Source: Gemmatimonadota bacterium (lineage in GTDB: Bacteria > Gemmatimonadota > Gemmatimonadetes > Gemmatimonadales > Gemmatimonadaceae). From it: DNA of 64,000 nt. The stretch is from contig JAZKBK010000005.1 in assembly GCA_040388625.1 (NCBI GenBank), positions 223,478-287,477 on the forward strand. Reading direction: 5' to 3'. The position numbers and the translations under genes are program-made. Positions 35,912 through 45,728 of the stretch are shown here, piece by piece. Each line of letters begins with the position of its first letter. Positions within the stretch are counted from its first letter, which is position 1. The notes under the pieces were generated by a model. That model saw only the letters and a list, made by a program, of their open reading frames with translations. It was not told the DNA's origin and ran no database searches.

Positions 35912-37537
35912 ATGCTTCGTAAGACACTGTTTCTTGGCGCGCTCCTCGTCGCGCCGTACATCCCGCTGCACGCCCAATCCTTCCCAACCGATGACCCGAT
36001 CATCAAGCGAATCTGGGCGCTCGGTATGGACAGCACGCACGTTTATGAGCTGTCCCAGGCACTCTTCGATTCCGTAGGCCCGCGACTGCAGGGCGGCGAC
36101 GAGCTTCGCGCCGGCAACGACTGGCTCGTGAGCAAGTACAAGTCGTGGGGCATCGAAGCCCACAACGAGCAGTATGGCACCTGGCGTGGATGGCGTCGTG
36201 GTTACTCCCACATCGACCTGATCTCACCACGCGTTCGCTCGCTCGAAGGACAGATGGTGGGCTACAGCCCGGGTACCGGCAAGAAGGACCTCACGGCGAC
36301 CACGATCATTCTGCCTCGCTTTGCCGACAGCACCGAATTCGTCAAATGGCTCCCCAACGCCCGCGGGAAGTTCATCCTCGTCTCCGCGCCGCAGCCGACC
36401 TGCCGTCCCCGCGAGGACTGGGCGACCAACGCCACGCCCGAGTCCAGGGCTCGCATGGACAGCCTCCGCACGGCGATCAACGCCGAGTGGGGCGGCCGCA
36501 ACGTTCGCGGAACCGGCTACAGCCTCGCACTCGGCGGCGGTGAGCTCGGCAAGCGCCTCGAAGAAGGCGGAGTTGCCGGCCTCATCACGTCACGCCCGAA
36601 GGACGGCTGGGGGACGATCGAGGTCTTCGAGACCTACAACACCCGGGCGCCAACCGTTGCGCTGAGCTGCGAGGACTACGGTCTCGTCTTCCGTCTTACG
36701 GAAAACAAGCAGAACCCGCAGGTTCGGATGAACCTCGACGCCGATCTGCTTGGTGAGCGTCCTGTGTTCAACACGATCGCCGAGATCAAGGGAACGGAGA
36801 AGCCGAACGAGTACGTGATGCTCTCGGCGCACTTCGATTCGTGGGATGGCTCCTCCGGCGCGACCGATAATGGAACGGGCACCATCACCATGCTGGAAGC
36901 GATGCGGATTCTCAAGCAGGTATATCCGCACCCCAAGCGCACGATTCTCGTCGGCCACTGGAGCGGTGAGGAAGAGGGCGAAGTAGGATCCAAGGCCTTT
37001 ACCGAGGATCATCCTGAAGTCCTCAAGGGACTGCAGGCGCTCTTCAACCAGGACAACGGAACAGGTCGCGTCGTTCGCATGGGCGGCGCTGGTCTTCCGA
37101 ATGCCGCTGTCCACATCGAGCAGTGGCTGTCCAAGCTTCCGACGGTCTTCCAGGAGCAGGTCAAGTTCAACGGACCTGGCTTCCCGGCCGGCGGCGGAAG
37201 CGATGACTTCTCCTTCGGCTGCAATGGTCTGCCAGCCTTCGGACTCGGCGCCCTCAACTGGGACTACGGGAACTACACCTGGCACACCAACCGCGACACG
37301 TACGACAAGATCGTCTTCGACGACCTCAAGTCCAACGCGACGCTCACGGCGATGCTGGCCTACCTCGCCTCGGAAGATCCGACGATGATCACGCGCGAGC
37401 GTGTCGATCTCGTCGCCGAGGCAGCTCGCATGGCAGCGCAGAATCCCGCAGCTACCGGCAACGGGCGGTTCCGTGCGCCGACGACCTGGCCCGCGTGCGT
37501 CAAGGCGCCGCGGACGACGAACCCGCGTCTCAAGTAA
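35912..37537 (+). CDS. Exported M28-family zinc peptidase
   Basis: A 541-residue aminopeptidase-type enzyme. Signal peptide MLRKTLFLGALLVAPYIPLH, AQ. A PA-like inserted domain spans about 120-240. The M28 catalytic core has the first zinc His and the bridging Asp in LSAHFDSWDGSSGATDNGTG, the catalytic Glu pair in HWSGEEEGEVGS, and further ligands in FNQDNGTG and WHTNRDTYD. The ATG at 35912 gives the signal peptide. It is one of two M28 enzymes in the window; this one is the simpler form without the transferrin-receptor-like dimerisation domain. Confidence 0.92.
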   Translation: MLRKTLFLGALLVAPYIPLHAQSFPTDDPIIKRIWALGMDSTHVYELSQALFDSVGPRLQGGDELRAGNDWLVSKYKSWGIEAHNEQYGTWRGWRRGYSHIDLISPRVRSLEGQMVGYSPGTGKKDLTATTIILPRFADSTEFVKWLPNARGKFILVSAPQPTCRPREDWATNATPESRARMDSLRTAINAEWGGRNVRGTGYSLALGGGELGKRLEEGGVAGLITSRPKDGWGTIEVFETYNTRAPTVALSCEDYGLVFRLTENKQNPQVRMNLDADLLGERPVFNTIAEIKGTEKPNEYVMLSAHFDSWDGSSGATDNGTGTITMLEAMRILKQVYPHPKRTILVGHWSGEEEGEVGSKAFTEDHPEVLKGLQALFNQDNGTGRVVRMGGAGLPNAAVHIEQWLSKLPTVFQEQVKFNGPGFPAGGGSDDFSFGCNGLPAFGLGALNWDYGNYTWHTNRDTYDKIVFDDLKSNATLTAMLAYLASEDPTMITRERVDLVAEAARMAAQNPAATGNGRFRAPTTWPACVKAPRTTNPRLK

Positions 37538-37559
37538 TCAGATCGCGGTCTGAAACAAG

Positions 37560-37596
37560 GATCCCCGGCTGCGCAACCGATGCGCAGCCGGGGATC
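37560..37596 (+). terminator. Strong stem-loop after the M28 gene
   Basis: A perfect 16-bp stem (GATCCCCGGCTGCGCA facing its complement at 37581-37596) with the 5-base loop ACCGA, 22 bases after the stop codon. TGCTTATG follows. It lies between convergent genes and can terminate from both sides. Confidence 0.75.
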
Positions 37597-37622
37597 TGCT
37601 TATGTGGGCGTCGCGGTGGACT

Positions 37623-37877
37623 TTAATCGTTGTCCAGCATTGCTTCCGGATGCGGCTGCGCCGGTCCGTCGATCAGCGCCAGCAGCGCACGATCGCTCAG
37701 CTCCTGCCATCCAGCCGGAAAGCTCCAGAATCGCCGAATGACCATCTCGTTGAGAGCGATGAGCGACTTTCGGGCGACCGATCCGTCGCTTTCGGACATC
37801 TCCATCTCGCGCACCCGCCATTTCTTTCCCTGAGCGTCGGCCACGTCGCGGCACGCCCCCTGATGCTGGGTGTTCAC
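37623..37877 (-). CDS. Short hypothetical protein (WRVRE...FPAGWQELSD family)
   Basis: An 84-residue soluble protein. The core GKKWRVREMEM, then SLIALNEMVIRRFWSFPAGW and QELSDRALLALID, recalls a short protein that I associate with Gemmatimonadota genomes (from memory, not checked). The start is a GTG at 37877, with a possible later ATG. Function unknown; the small size and the central Trp/Arg-rich motif may mean a protein-interaction module. Confidence 0.65.
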   Translation of the reverse strand: MNTQHQGACRDVADAQGKKWRVREMEMSESDGSVARKSLIALNEMVIRRFWSFPAGWQELSDRALLALIDGPAQPHPEAMLDND

Positions 37878-38209
37878 TGTTCAGCGCATGATTTGGCGAA
37901 CGACCGATTCATCAGAACCCACAGTTCAGAGATAGCTGCATAATTCACGGCACTTCGGACGTATCCGAATTGGCAAGCCAGCGAATCACCGCGAATTGCG
38001 AGCCAGTCTGGCGCAAATCGTGGCGATCAGCCCTACTTTGATTATCGCGGTGCGTAAATGCATTTCTTGAGTTTGCAGGCGACTGGATGAATCAACGCCG
38101 TGCATATGGATCGAACAAGCGTTCCAGCCCGATGAATTCCGCCGCCAGCGCGGCTAATTTTTGATGTGAGCCGGACTTCCGGCACCTGAATCGCAACCTG
38201 AATCCGACC
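37878..38209. other. Intergenic tract before yajQ
   Basis: About 330 bases. It must hold the promoter for yajQ, but no strong -35/-10 pair stands out. I see no RNA gene or repeat. Confidence 0.4.
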
Positions 38210-38710
38210 ATGGCACAACTGAATTCATTCGACGTGACGACGGGCGTAGATATGCAGGAAGTCGACAACGCAGTCAATCAGTCGCAGAAGGAGATCGGCC
38301 AGCGGTATGATTTCAAGGGCTCCAAATCGACGATCGAGTTCAAGCGCGCCGAAGAGATGTTGGTGCTTGTTGCAGACAGCGAGTATCAGATGAAGGCACT
38401 TACCGACGTGTTGTGGGGCAAGCTCGTGAAGCGCGGCGTTCCGGTAAAGAACCTCGACATTGGTGAAGTTAAGCCTGCCGGCGGTGATACTGTGCGGTGC
38501 GAGATAAAGCTCAAGACCGCGCTCGACACTGACACGGCAAAGAAAGTCGCTGCAGCGATCAAGGAAGCCAGGATTCCCAAAGTTCAGGCAGCGATTCAGG
38601 CGGACCAGGTGCGCGTGAGCTCGCCATCGCGAGACGATTTGCAGAATGCCATGGGTGTACTTCGCGCCGGCGACTTCGGCGTCGAGTTAAAGTTCGGCAA
38701 CTATCGCTGA
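38210..38710 (+). CDS. yajQ: YajQ-family nucleotide-binding protein (UPF0234)
   Basis: A 166-residue cytoplasmic protein with the two-domain ferredoxin-like fold of YajQ. Diagnostic text: SFDVTTGVDMQEVDNAVNQS, QRYDFKGSKS, the central LVKRGVPVKNLDIG and the C-terminal VRVSSPSRDDLQ plus DFGVELKFGNYR. Family members bind nucleotides, and some (Xanthomonas) bind cyclic di-GMP and act with a transcription factor; whether this one does is unknown. Full length. The GNAT gene follows 3 bases later, so they are probably co-transcribed. Confidence 0.95.
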   Translation: MAQLNSFDVTTGVDMQEVDNAVNQSQKEIGQRYDFKGSKSTIEFKRAEEMLVLVADSEYQMKALTDVLWGKLVKRGVPVKNLDIGEVKPAGGDTVRCEIKLKTALDTDTAKKVAAAIKEARIPKVQAAIQADQVRVSSPSRDDLQNAMGVLRAGDFGVELKFGNYR

Positions 38711-38713
38711 GCG

Positions 38714-39262
38714 ATGGTGTTATCTGTCACAAACGTCGATCAGCTGACAATTCGCGCCGCGACGTGCGAAGACGCTCCCGCACTCGCGGAATTTGCAGAG
38801 CGATCGTTTCGCGATACGTTCGGATGCGACAATGTGGAGTCCGACATGGCGCAGTACGTCGCGCGTGCGTTCGGTGAAGAGACTCAGCGTGCCGAGCTTG
38901 CCGACTCGCACCGCGTCGTCCTGTTGGCGGAAATCGGCGGCGTGATTGCGGGCTATGCGCAGCTGATGAATGACTCCGCGCCGGACGATATCGCGATGGA
39001 GCGATCGGTGATCGAGCTTGAACGGTTTTATGTCGCGCACGAGTGGCATGGGCGCGGAATCGCGCAGCAGCTCATGGCGCGTGCGACGGAGGCGGCAGAT
39101 CGGTCGGGTGCCGCGACGTTATGGCTGGCCGTGTGGGAGCGTAATCCCAGAGCGATAGCTTTCTATCGCAAATCCGGATTTGTGGACGTTGGGTCCAGGC
39201 TTTTTCTGCTTGGCAGCGACCGTCAGACGGATCGTGTAATGAGCCGGCTACTGCCGAGCTGA
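38714..39262 (+). CDS. GNAT-family N-acetyltransferase
   Basis: A 182-residue acetyltransferase that uses acetyl-CoA. The fold starts at LTIRAATCEDAPALAEFAER. Motif A is ELERFYVAHEWHGRGIAQQL (the R/Q-x-x-G-x-G/A pyrophosphate loop as HGRGIA), and motif B is ATLWLAVWERNPRAIAFYRK then SGFVDVG. The acceptor cannot be told from sequence. It follows yajQ with a 3-base gap. Confidence 0.9.
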   Translation: MVLSVTNVDQLTIRAATCEDAPALAEFAERSFRDTFGCDNVESDMAQYVARAFGEETQRAELADSHRVVLLAEIGGVIAGYAQLMNDSAPDDIAMERSVIELERFYVAHEWHGRGIAQQLMARATEAADRSGAATLWLAVWERNPRAIAFYRKSGFVDVGSRLFLLGSDRQTDRVMSRLLPS

Positions 39263-39276
39263 GCTGCCACAGATAG

Positions 39277-39690
<414 letters not shown>

Positions 39691-39740
39691 GTTGACAGGT
39701 CTCCGGTAAGCGTTGCGTTCTGACGGACACCACTGGACTT

Positions 39741-39756
39741 GGCAACGCCCGCGCCA
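39741..39756 (-). promoter_or_regulatory. Sigma54-type (-24/-12) promoter of the pilin gene
   Basis: Read on the minus strand: TGGCGCGGGCGTTGCC, against the consensus TGGCACG-N4-TTGCW. GG and GC are at the correct spacing, with one change in the -24 block (A to G) and C as the last base. The predicted transcript start is near 39729, about 40 bases before the GTG. Confidence 0.6.
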
Positions 39757-39886
39757 CGTTGTGGCACGGATCGTAAGACCTTGCTGCGTAACGCTTTAGG
39801 TCGCTGCCCGGGCTCGGCCAAACGTTTGATGCCCGTTGTAATCCGCAACCACTATTGCGTTTCGCGGCTGTGTCGGCCGATCTTCG

Positions 39887-41065
39887 TCAGCTGCCCGCAG
39901 GCACCTTGACCGGCTTGATAGCGTGACCGTCGCGGATGTCGTCCGAGGGGTTGAGCGCGACCGTCGCTCCCTCGTCCACACCCGATAGAATCTCTACCGT
40001 GGCGCCGTAATCACGTCCAACGGCGACCTTGTGATAGTGCGCGACGTTATGGTCATCTATCACGATCACCTGAGTGCCGCCGGCATTGAAGAGAAGCGCA
40101 TTGGCCGGCACCACAACCGGCGCGACCATTCCGCCGGTCGCAAGATCTACCTGCACGAAGCTTCCGGAGAGCAGCGAATGATCGGTATTCGCGACGTCCA
40201 CTTCTACGAGGAGAGTCCGCGTGCCGGGATCGAGTGCTGCAGCAGTGCGTGCAACCTTGCCGGTAAATACATGGTCGTGCTGCTCGGCCAGCGACACGCT
40301 TGCCTTCTGTCCGATCTGAATGGAAGGCGCGAGCGATTGCGGCACGTTCACGTAAACGCGCATTGTGTCCGTCTGCGATACGCGAAATAGGCCAAGTCCG
40401 CCGGTGCCGGCGCCACTGGTGCCTGGACTCACGAGGGTGCCGACATCGACATTGCGCGCGGTAACCACGCCGGCGAACGGCGCAGTGACCTTGCTGAATC
40501 CCTGCACGCTCGTGAGGCGCTGAACGTTGGCGCGTTGTGCATTCGCCGTAGCGGCGCTCGCCTCGTACGCCGCTGTCTTCTCATCCAGTTCCTGCTGGCT
40601 CACTGCACTGTCGCGCGCGAGTGACTTCCATCGGTCCAGGTCGCTCTTCGCAAGCGCGAGTGACGCGTTTGCCTGACTCAGCTGCGCCTTCGCTTGCTGT
40701 ACTTCCTGATCCACTTCGGGTGCTTCTATGGTTGCGAGCACCTGTCCGTCCTTCACGCGGGCACCGATGTCGGCATACCACTGGCGGACGTATCCAGCTG
40801 ACCGCGCATAGACGACGGCCTCGTGCAGTGGCTGAAGTGTGCCGGGCAGAACGAGCGGCGAGCTCTTTGCTCGCACGGCTGTAGAGACCGAGGTCGGCAT
40901 GGCGGTGTCGGAAACCGCGCGGACTTCGTCAGCCAGCGCGCGTCGCTGCGCGATGCGGGGAATGATTCCGATCGCCAGCAGGATCATGATGATGGCGGCG
41001 AAGACCGGCAGTGTCGCGCGTGAGCGGCGTAGCGGGGCGGGGGAATGCGATGATGAGTGCGTCAT
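39887..41065 (-). CDS. RND efflux periplasmic adaptor
   Basis: A 392-residue membrane fusion protein: N-terminal TM (about 20-38), lipoyl half-motif YVRQWYADIGARVKDGQVLA, alpha-hairpin about 115-180 (Gln/Ala/Leu rich), second half-motif FSKVTAPFAGVVTARNVDVG, then a beta-barrel and membrane-proximal domain. It has no lipobox, so it is anchored by its helix. The start ATG overlaps the RND pump stop (41062-41065). Third gene of the pump operon. Confidence 0.92.
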   Translation of the reverse strand: MTHSSSHSPAPLRRSRATLPVFAAIIMILLAIGIIPRIAQRRALADEVRAVSDTAMPTSVSTAVRAKSSPLVLPGTLQPLHEAVVYARSAGYVRQWYADIGARVKDGQVLATIEAPEVDQEVQQAKAQLSQANASLALAKSDLDRWKSLARDSAVSQQELDEKTAAYEASAATANAQRANVQRLTSVQGFSKVTAPFAGVVTARNVDVGTLVSPGTSGAGTGGLGLFRVSQTDTMRVYVNVPQSLAPSIQIGQKASVSLAEQHDHVFTGKVARTAAALDPGTRTLLVEVDVANTDHSLLSGSFVQVDLATGGMVAPVVVPANALLFNAGGTQVIVIDDHNVAHYHKVAVGRDYGATVEILSGVDEGATVALNPSDDIRDGHAIKPVKVPAGS

Positions 41066-44000
41066 GAGTGCAACAGTGGGTCATCCACGCCACCCGGTGG
41101 TCGGATGCGCAGAACGCTGTAAACAACGGGAACGAGCACGAGTGTCGCGACTGTCGCGATGATCAATCCACCTATCACCGCTCTGCCAAGTGGTGCATTC
41201 TGCTCACCGCCCTCACCGAAGCCGAGCGCCATGGGAAGCATGCCGATTATCATCGCGAGCGCAGTCATGAGTACCGGCCGAAGACGAGTCTTGCCTGCAT
41301 CCAGAGCCGCCTCGACAGCATCGAGCCCGTCTGCCCGGCGGGAATTTGCAAAGGTGACGACGAGGATACTGTTGGCGGTCGCAACGCCCATCGCCATCAC
41401 CGCGCCCATGAGCGACGGAACACTGAAAGTCGTGCGCGTGACGAAGAGCATCCATACGATTCCGACCAGCGCGGCTGGAAGCGCCATGATGATAATGAAG
41501 GGATCCAGCCACGACTGAAAGTTCACGACCATCAGGAAGTACACGAGCAGAATCGCGAAGGCCAGACCAAAACCCAGTCCGGTGAACGCCTCGCGCATGC
41601 TGGACACCTGTCCCCGCATCACGATAGTCGTCCCGAGAGGCATCTTTTTCTGTATCTGTGCGACGACGTGATCGATGTCGCGCGCGACGCTGCCAAGGTC
41701 GCGGCCTTCCGCGCCGGCGTAGACATCGTACACGCGCTGCACATTATAGTGGTCCACCACCGCCACGCCACTTCGCCGCGATCCGGTGGCGAGGTTGCCG
41801 AAGAGCTGTGGTGCCACACCAGCGGCGATCACTGGCGTCGATTCCAGATCACTGAGCGATGACAGGCGATATTCCGGCGTCTGCACTGCAACCTTGTACG
41901 ACACGCCGTTCTGGGGATTGAGGAAGAAGTTGGGAGCCGTCTGGCCGCTCGAGCTGAGCGAGATCAGCAGACTGTTCGCAACGTCGCGCTGCGTGAGGCC
42001 GAGTTGGGAGGCACGCGTGCGGTCGACGGTGAAGTACAGCTCCGGAGCGTCGATGACCTGTTGCTGGCGTACGTCCACCGCTCCCGGGATGTGCCGCATG
42101 GAGTCGGCGATCTGGCTCGCGACCGCATACCCGTCGACGTTCTTGCCAGGCACCACCTGCACGTCGATTGCTGCTGGAAGACCAAGGTTGAGTATGCGAT
42201 TGACTATGTCGGCCGGCTGGAACGCGAACGTGACACCGGGAAACCGCTGTCTGAAGTCGTCACGAAGCATGTTCATGTATTCGGCGGTCGAGCGAGCGCG
42301 GCCCTCATTGAGCGAGATCAGCAGCTCTGCATCCGCCGGCCCGATCGTCGCGTTGTCGCCCGTCGACAGGTTGATGCTGCTGGACGGAACTCCGACGTTC
42401 GCGAGGATCAGCCCGAGATCGCGGGGCGGAACGTCTTCGCGAATCGCGTGCTCGACCTGCGCTATGATGGCGTCGGTCTCCTCGAGTCGCGTCCCCGCCG
42501 GCGCACGGACATGAACTCGAAACTGGCCCGCGTCCACACGAGGAAAGAAATCCTGGCCTACGAACGGGAGCAACACCAGCGATGCGAGTACGGCAGCCGT
42601 TGCACCCATGGCGACGCGACGCCGATGCTGCAGCGCCGTCGCCAACACGTTGCTGTACCATGCGCGCATGCGGTCGAAATGCGTCTCGAACCAGCGATTC
42701 ACGCGCCAGAAGATGTCCGACACGGCCGCACCGCCGTGGTGCGCCGCGTACATCGTGACTTCAGCTGGCAGCAGATACCGCACCATCAACGGTACGAGAG
42801 TACGCGACAGAACGTACGAGGCGAGCATCGCGAATATGACCGCCATCGCGAGCGGTTGAAACAGCGCGCCTGTGACGCCTCCGAGGAAGAACACCGGCGT
42901 GAACACGACACAGATGGCGAGAGTCGAGACGAATGCGGGTACAGCTATCTCGTCGGCACCATCGAGAATCGCCTGCATGAGCGGCTTGCCCGTTCCCAGA
43001 TTTCGATGAATGCTTTCTATCGTGACCGTAGCGTCATCCACCAGGATTCCGACTGCGAGCGCGAAGCCGCCAAGAGTCATGACGTTGAGACTCTGACCGA
43101 GCGCGGCGAGGCAGATCATCGAAACGAGGATGGACAGCGGGATCGACGTCGCCACCACCAGCGTGCTGCGCCAACTGCCGAGGAAGAGCAGTATCATCGC
43201 TGCCGTCAGCAATCCGGCGATGATCGCTTCGCGAAGCACCCCGTGCAACGACGCGCGCACGTACAGCGACTCGTCCAGCATGAGGTTGAGCGATACACCC
43301 GCGGGAAGGGCCGCCTTGACGGCCGGCAGCGCAGCCTTGATGCGCGCGACGACGTCCAGCGTCGAGGCGTTGCCGTTCTTTACGACGCTCTGATAGACAC
43401 CGCGATGCCCGTTCTCCCGTACGAGATTCGTCTGCACTGCATAGCCGTCGCGAACCTGCGCCACATCCTTGATGTAGACCGTGGTTCCGTGCACCGTCTT
43501 GATCGGCATGTCGTTGAGCATCGCCGCGACGTCAGGAGTGGAGTTCAGTCGTATGTAATACTCACGACTTCCGAACTTCGCCGTCCCGGAAGGCAGTACG
43601 AGATTCTGTACGTTGATTGCGTCGCTGACATCCGATGGTGAGACGCCTTTTGCGTACATCGCCGCCGGATCCAGGTCGACCATTACCTGGCGTGCCTTGC
43701 CCCCGTACGGCAAGGGAAGCGATGCACCCTGCACGGTGGCAAGCTTGAGCCGCATCGTGTTGGTCGCCAGATCGTAGAGCTGAGTCTCTGACAGAGTCTT
43801 GCTGTCGACGCCGATCTGCAGCACCGGAACGTCCGTCGCGTTGAAGCGAAGGATGATCGGCGGCTGAATTCCCGGTGGGAGATTCTTGACCGCGGTCTGT
43901 GAGGCGGAGGTGATCTCCGCGAGTGCGGTCGGTATGTCGGTGCCGGGCTGGAAATAGACCTTGATGACGCCAACGCCGTTGATCGACTGCGATTCGATGT

Positions 44001-44238
44001 GCTCGATGCTTCCGACGGTCGCGCTGTAGTAGCGTTCCGCAGTCGAGACGATTCGGCGTTCCATCTCTTCCGGCGGCATTCCACCGTACTGCCACACCAC
44101 CGTCACGAGCGGAATGTTGATGGCGGGGAAGATGTCGGTCGGCATCCTGAGCGCCGAGACGACTCCGAACAGCGCGATCAGTATCGAAACCACGACGAAA
44201 GTGTATGGCCTCCGAAGTGCCAGCTTGACGATCCACAT
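41062..44238 (-). CDS. RND-family efflux pump (HAE1-type)
   Basis: A 1058-residue inner-membrane proton/drug antiporter with the internal duplication of twelve TMs and two large periplasmic loops. The start MWIVKLALRRPYTFVVVSIL and PTDIFPAINIPLV is typical. The proton-relay Asp pair is in FALAVGILVDDATVTIES (TM4), followed by FTPVFFLGGVTGALFQPLA; the C-terminal half has VMAMGVATANSILVVTFANS in place of the second Asp pair. The Asp pair places it with drug/organics pumps and not heavy-metal CusA pumps. Start one base after the TolC gene stop. Confidence 0.94.
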   Translation of the reverse strand: MWIVKLALRRPYTFVVVSILIALFGVVSALRMPTDIFPAINIPLVTVVWQYGGMPPEEMERRIVSTAERYYSATVGSIEHIESQSINGVGVIKVYFQPGTDIPTALAEITSASQTAVKNLPPGIQPPIILRFNATDVPVLQIGVDSKTLSETQLYDLATNTMRLKLATVQGASLPLPYGGKARQVMVDLDPAAMYAKGVSPSDVSDAINVQNLVLPSGTAKFGSREYYIRLNSTPDVAAMLNDMPIKTVHGTTVYIKDVAQVRDGYAVQTNLVRENGHRGVYQSVVKNGNASTLDVVARIKAALPAVKAALPAGVSLNLMLDESLYVRASLHGVLREAIIAGLLTAAMILLFLGSWRSTLVVATSIPLSILVSMICLAALGQSLNVMTLGGFALAVGILVDDATVTIESIHRNLGTGKPLMQAILDGADEIAVPAFVSTLAICVVFTPVFFLGGVTGALFQPLAMAVIFAMLASYVLSRTLVPLMVRYLLPAEVTMYAAHHGGAAVSDIFWRVNRWFETHFDRMRAWYSNVLATALQHRRRVAMGATAAVLASLVLLPFVGQDFFPRVDAGQFRVHVRAPAGTRLEETDAIIAQVEHAIREDVPPRDLGLILANVGVPSSSINLSTGDNATIGPADAELLISLNEGRARSTAEYMNMLRDDFRQRFPGVTFAFQPADIVNRILNLGLPAAIDVQVVPGKNVDGYAVASQIADSMRHIPGAVDVRQQQVIDAPELYFTVDRTRASQLGLTQRDVANSLLISLSSSGQTAPNFFLNPQNGVSYKVAVQTPEYRLSSLSDLESTPVIAAGVAPQLFGNLATGSRRSGVAVVDHYNVQRVYDVYAGAEGRDLGSVARDIDHVVAQIQKKMPLGTTIVMRGQVSSMREAFTGLGFGLAFAILLVYFLMVVNFQSWLDPFIIIMALPAALVGIVWMLFVTRTTFSVPSLMGAVMAMGVATANSILVVTFANSRRADGLDAVEAALDAGKTRLRPVLMTALAMIIGMLPMALGFGEGGEQNAPLGRAVIGGLIIATVATLVLVPVVYSVLRIRPPGGVDDPLLHS

Positions 44239-45549
44239 CTATCTGAGCTCCCGGCCGAGCACGCGCTCGAGTCTGGCTCGCGCGATCTGATAATCGTAGC
44301 GTGCCTGGACGAGCGAAGTTTCTGCCTGCGCGAGATTGAGCTGCGATGTTACCTCATCGAGAAAGGTCGACGCGCCGGCTCTGTACCGCAGCTCCTGCAC
44401 GCGTAGATCCTCGCGCGCAGCATCGACTGCCTCGCGCGCGAATCCGATTCTCTGCGCCGCCACTGTCGCGTCGTCGTACGACTTCACCGCGTCGGCGCGC
44501 ACACCGCGCTCGGTATCGACGGCTGTCGAGTGTGCTGCCACCGCATCCGCCTCTGCACGAGTCACGGAAGCGCCACGCTGGAATCCGTTGAACAGCGGGT
44601 AGGAAATCCCGAGCTGCAACGTCCATCCGCCAACCGGGCGCGGATTCACCGAGCGTTGTTCCAGCCATCCGTAACCGCCGCTCGCAAGAACGGTGGGAAG
44701 GTACTGTGCGCGCGCTGCCGTAATCGCCGCGTCCGCCGATTGCGCGGCGGCTGTCGCGGCACGTGCCACCGGCGCTGCGCTCACTGCATTCCTCACCAGC
44801 GAATCGCGAGAGACCGGAAGCGGAAGCGAATCGTCGCCGGGCACCGGCGCGGCATCTACAGGTACGTCGCTGCCGATCGCTCGGGCCAGTGCGAACTGGC
44901 TCGCCGTCTTCTGCGATCCAGCCGTTGCAAGCGCGTCTCGCGCCGTGGCCAGTGCGACCCGCGCGCGAAGTACGTCGGAGCGTGTCGTCGTGCCCGCGCG
45001 CAGCCGACTGTCGGCGTCCCGCATTGCGAGCTGTGCCTGTGCAACCTGCGCTGTAGCGACATCGACGAGCTCGCTCGCCCGCAACACGTCGAAGTAAGCC
45101 TGCTTGGTCGCGAGCCGCACGTCGTATTCACTCGCGGTGAGCCCTGCATCCGCAGCGACCTGTTGCGCATCGGCGCTCTGGCGCTCTGCACCCCGTCGTC
45201 CACCCGTGAAGACCGGAACCGCCGCCGAAATCCCGGAGCCGTACGTATCGTCCAGAGGGCGGACGGAAGACGACACCGGAATCCCGTTGGTGACGCTACT
45301 TCCTCCTTGAACAGTCGTTCCACGACCGGCGCTGGAGGCGACGCCGAGTGATGGGAGGTATTCGCCGGTAACAACGCGGCGGTTTGCTCGGGCAGTCGTG
45401 ACCGCTGCCTTGCCCGCCGCGAGCGCCGGATTGACACGCGCGGCCATCGCCAACGCCTCGGGCAGTGTTACGGTGCGAAGAGAGTCGGCCGGCTGCTGGG
45501 CGCGCATCAGCGCGGGTAACATCACGGCGGCGGCAAGAAGAGCGCGCAC
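44239..45549 (-). CDS. TolC-family outer-membrane channel of the RND pump
   Basis: A 436-residue outer-membrane channel if started at the GTG at 45549, which yields a compact signal peptide (RALLAAAVMLPALMRAQQ). A longer open frame runs to 45795, but the added text is proline-rich, not protein-like, and would overlap the divergent permease gene. Two efflux repeats are visible: TLPEALAMAARVNPALAAGK and later SVTRAEADAVAAHSTAVDTE, with long coiled coils. The C-terminal EVTSQLNLAQAETSLVQARY is typical. First gene of the three-gene pump operon. Confidence 0.85.
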   Translation of the reverse strand: MRALLAAAVMLPALMRAQQPADSLRTVTLPEALAMAARVNPALAAGKAAVTTARANRRVVTGEYLPSLGVASSAGRGTTVQGGSSVTNGIPVSSSVRPLDDTYGSGISAAVPVFTGGRRGAERQSADAQQVAADAGLTASEYDVRLATKQAYFDVLRASELVDVATAQVAQAQLAMRDADSRLRAGTTTRSDVLRARVALATARDALATAGSQKTASQFALARAIGSDVPVDAAPVPGDDSLPLPVSRDSLVRNAVSAAPVARAATAAAQSADAAITAARAQYLPTVLASGGYGWLEQRSVNPRPVGGWTLQLGISYPLFNGFQRGASVTRAEADAVAAHSTAVDTERGVRADAVKSYDDATVAAQRIGFAREAVDAAREDLRVQELRYRAGASTFLDEVTSQLNLAQAETSLVQARYDYQIARARLERVLGRELR

Positions 45550-45728
45550 CCTGAGAGAAAGTGGAACCGGAATGTTGGTTGGAGCTGGGATGGTACGACT
45601 TGATGGCGGCTTGAGCGGCGGCGGTGCCCTGCCAGGACAGATACGCCCTGGTCCCGCCGCCTGTTGCGGCGGGTGGCGGCTGGAGTCCCGATCAACTAAG
45701 CTACGCGTTCCATGACTTTGTGTCCTCC

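Noticed and set aside
42004-43641. 545-codon plus-strand frame opposite the RND pump
   Set aside because: Very basic, low-complexity translation with no domains; the RND gene on the other strand is certain.
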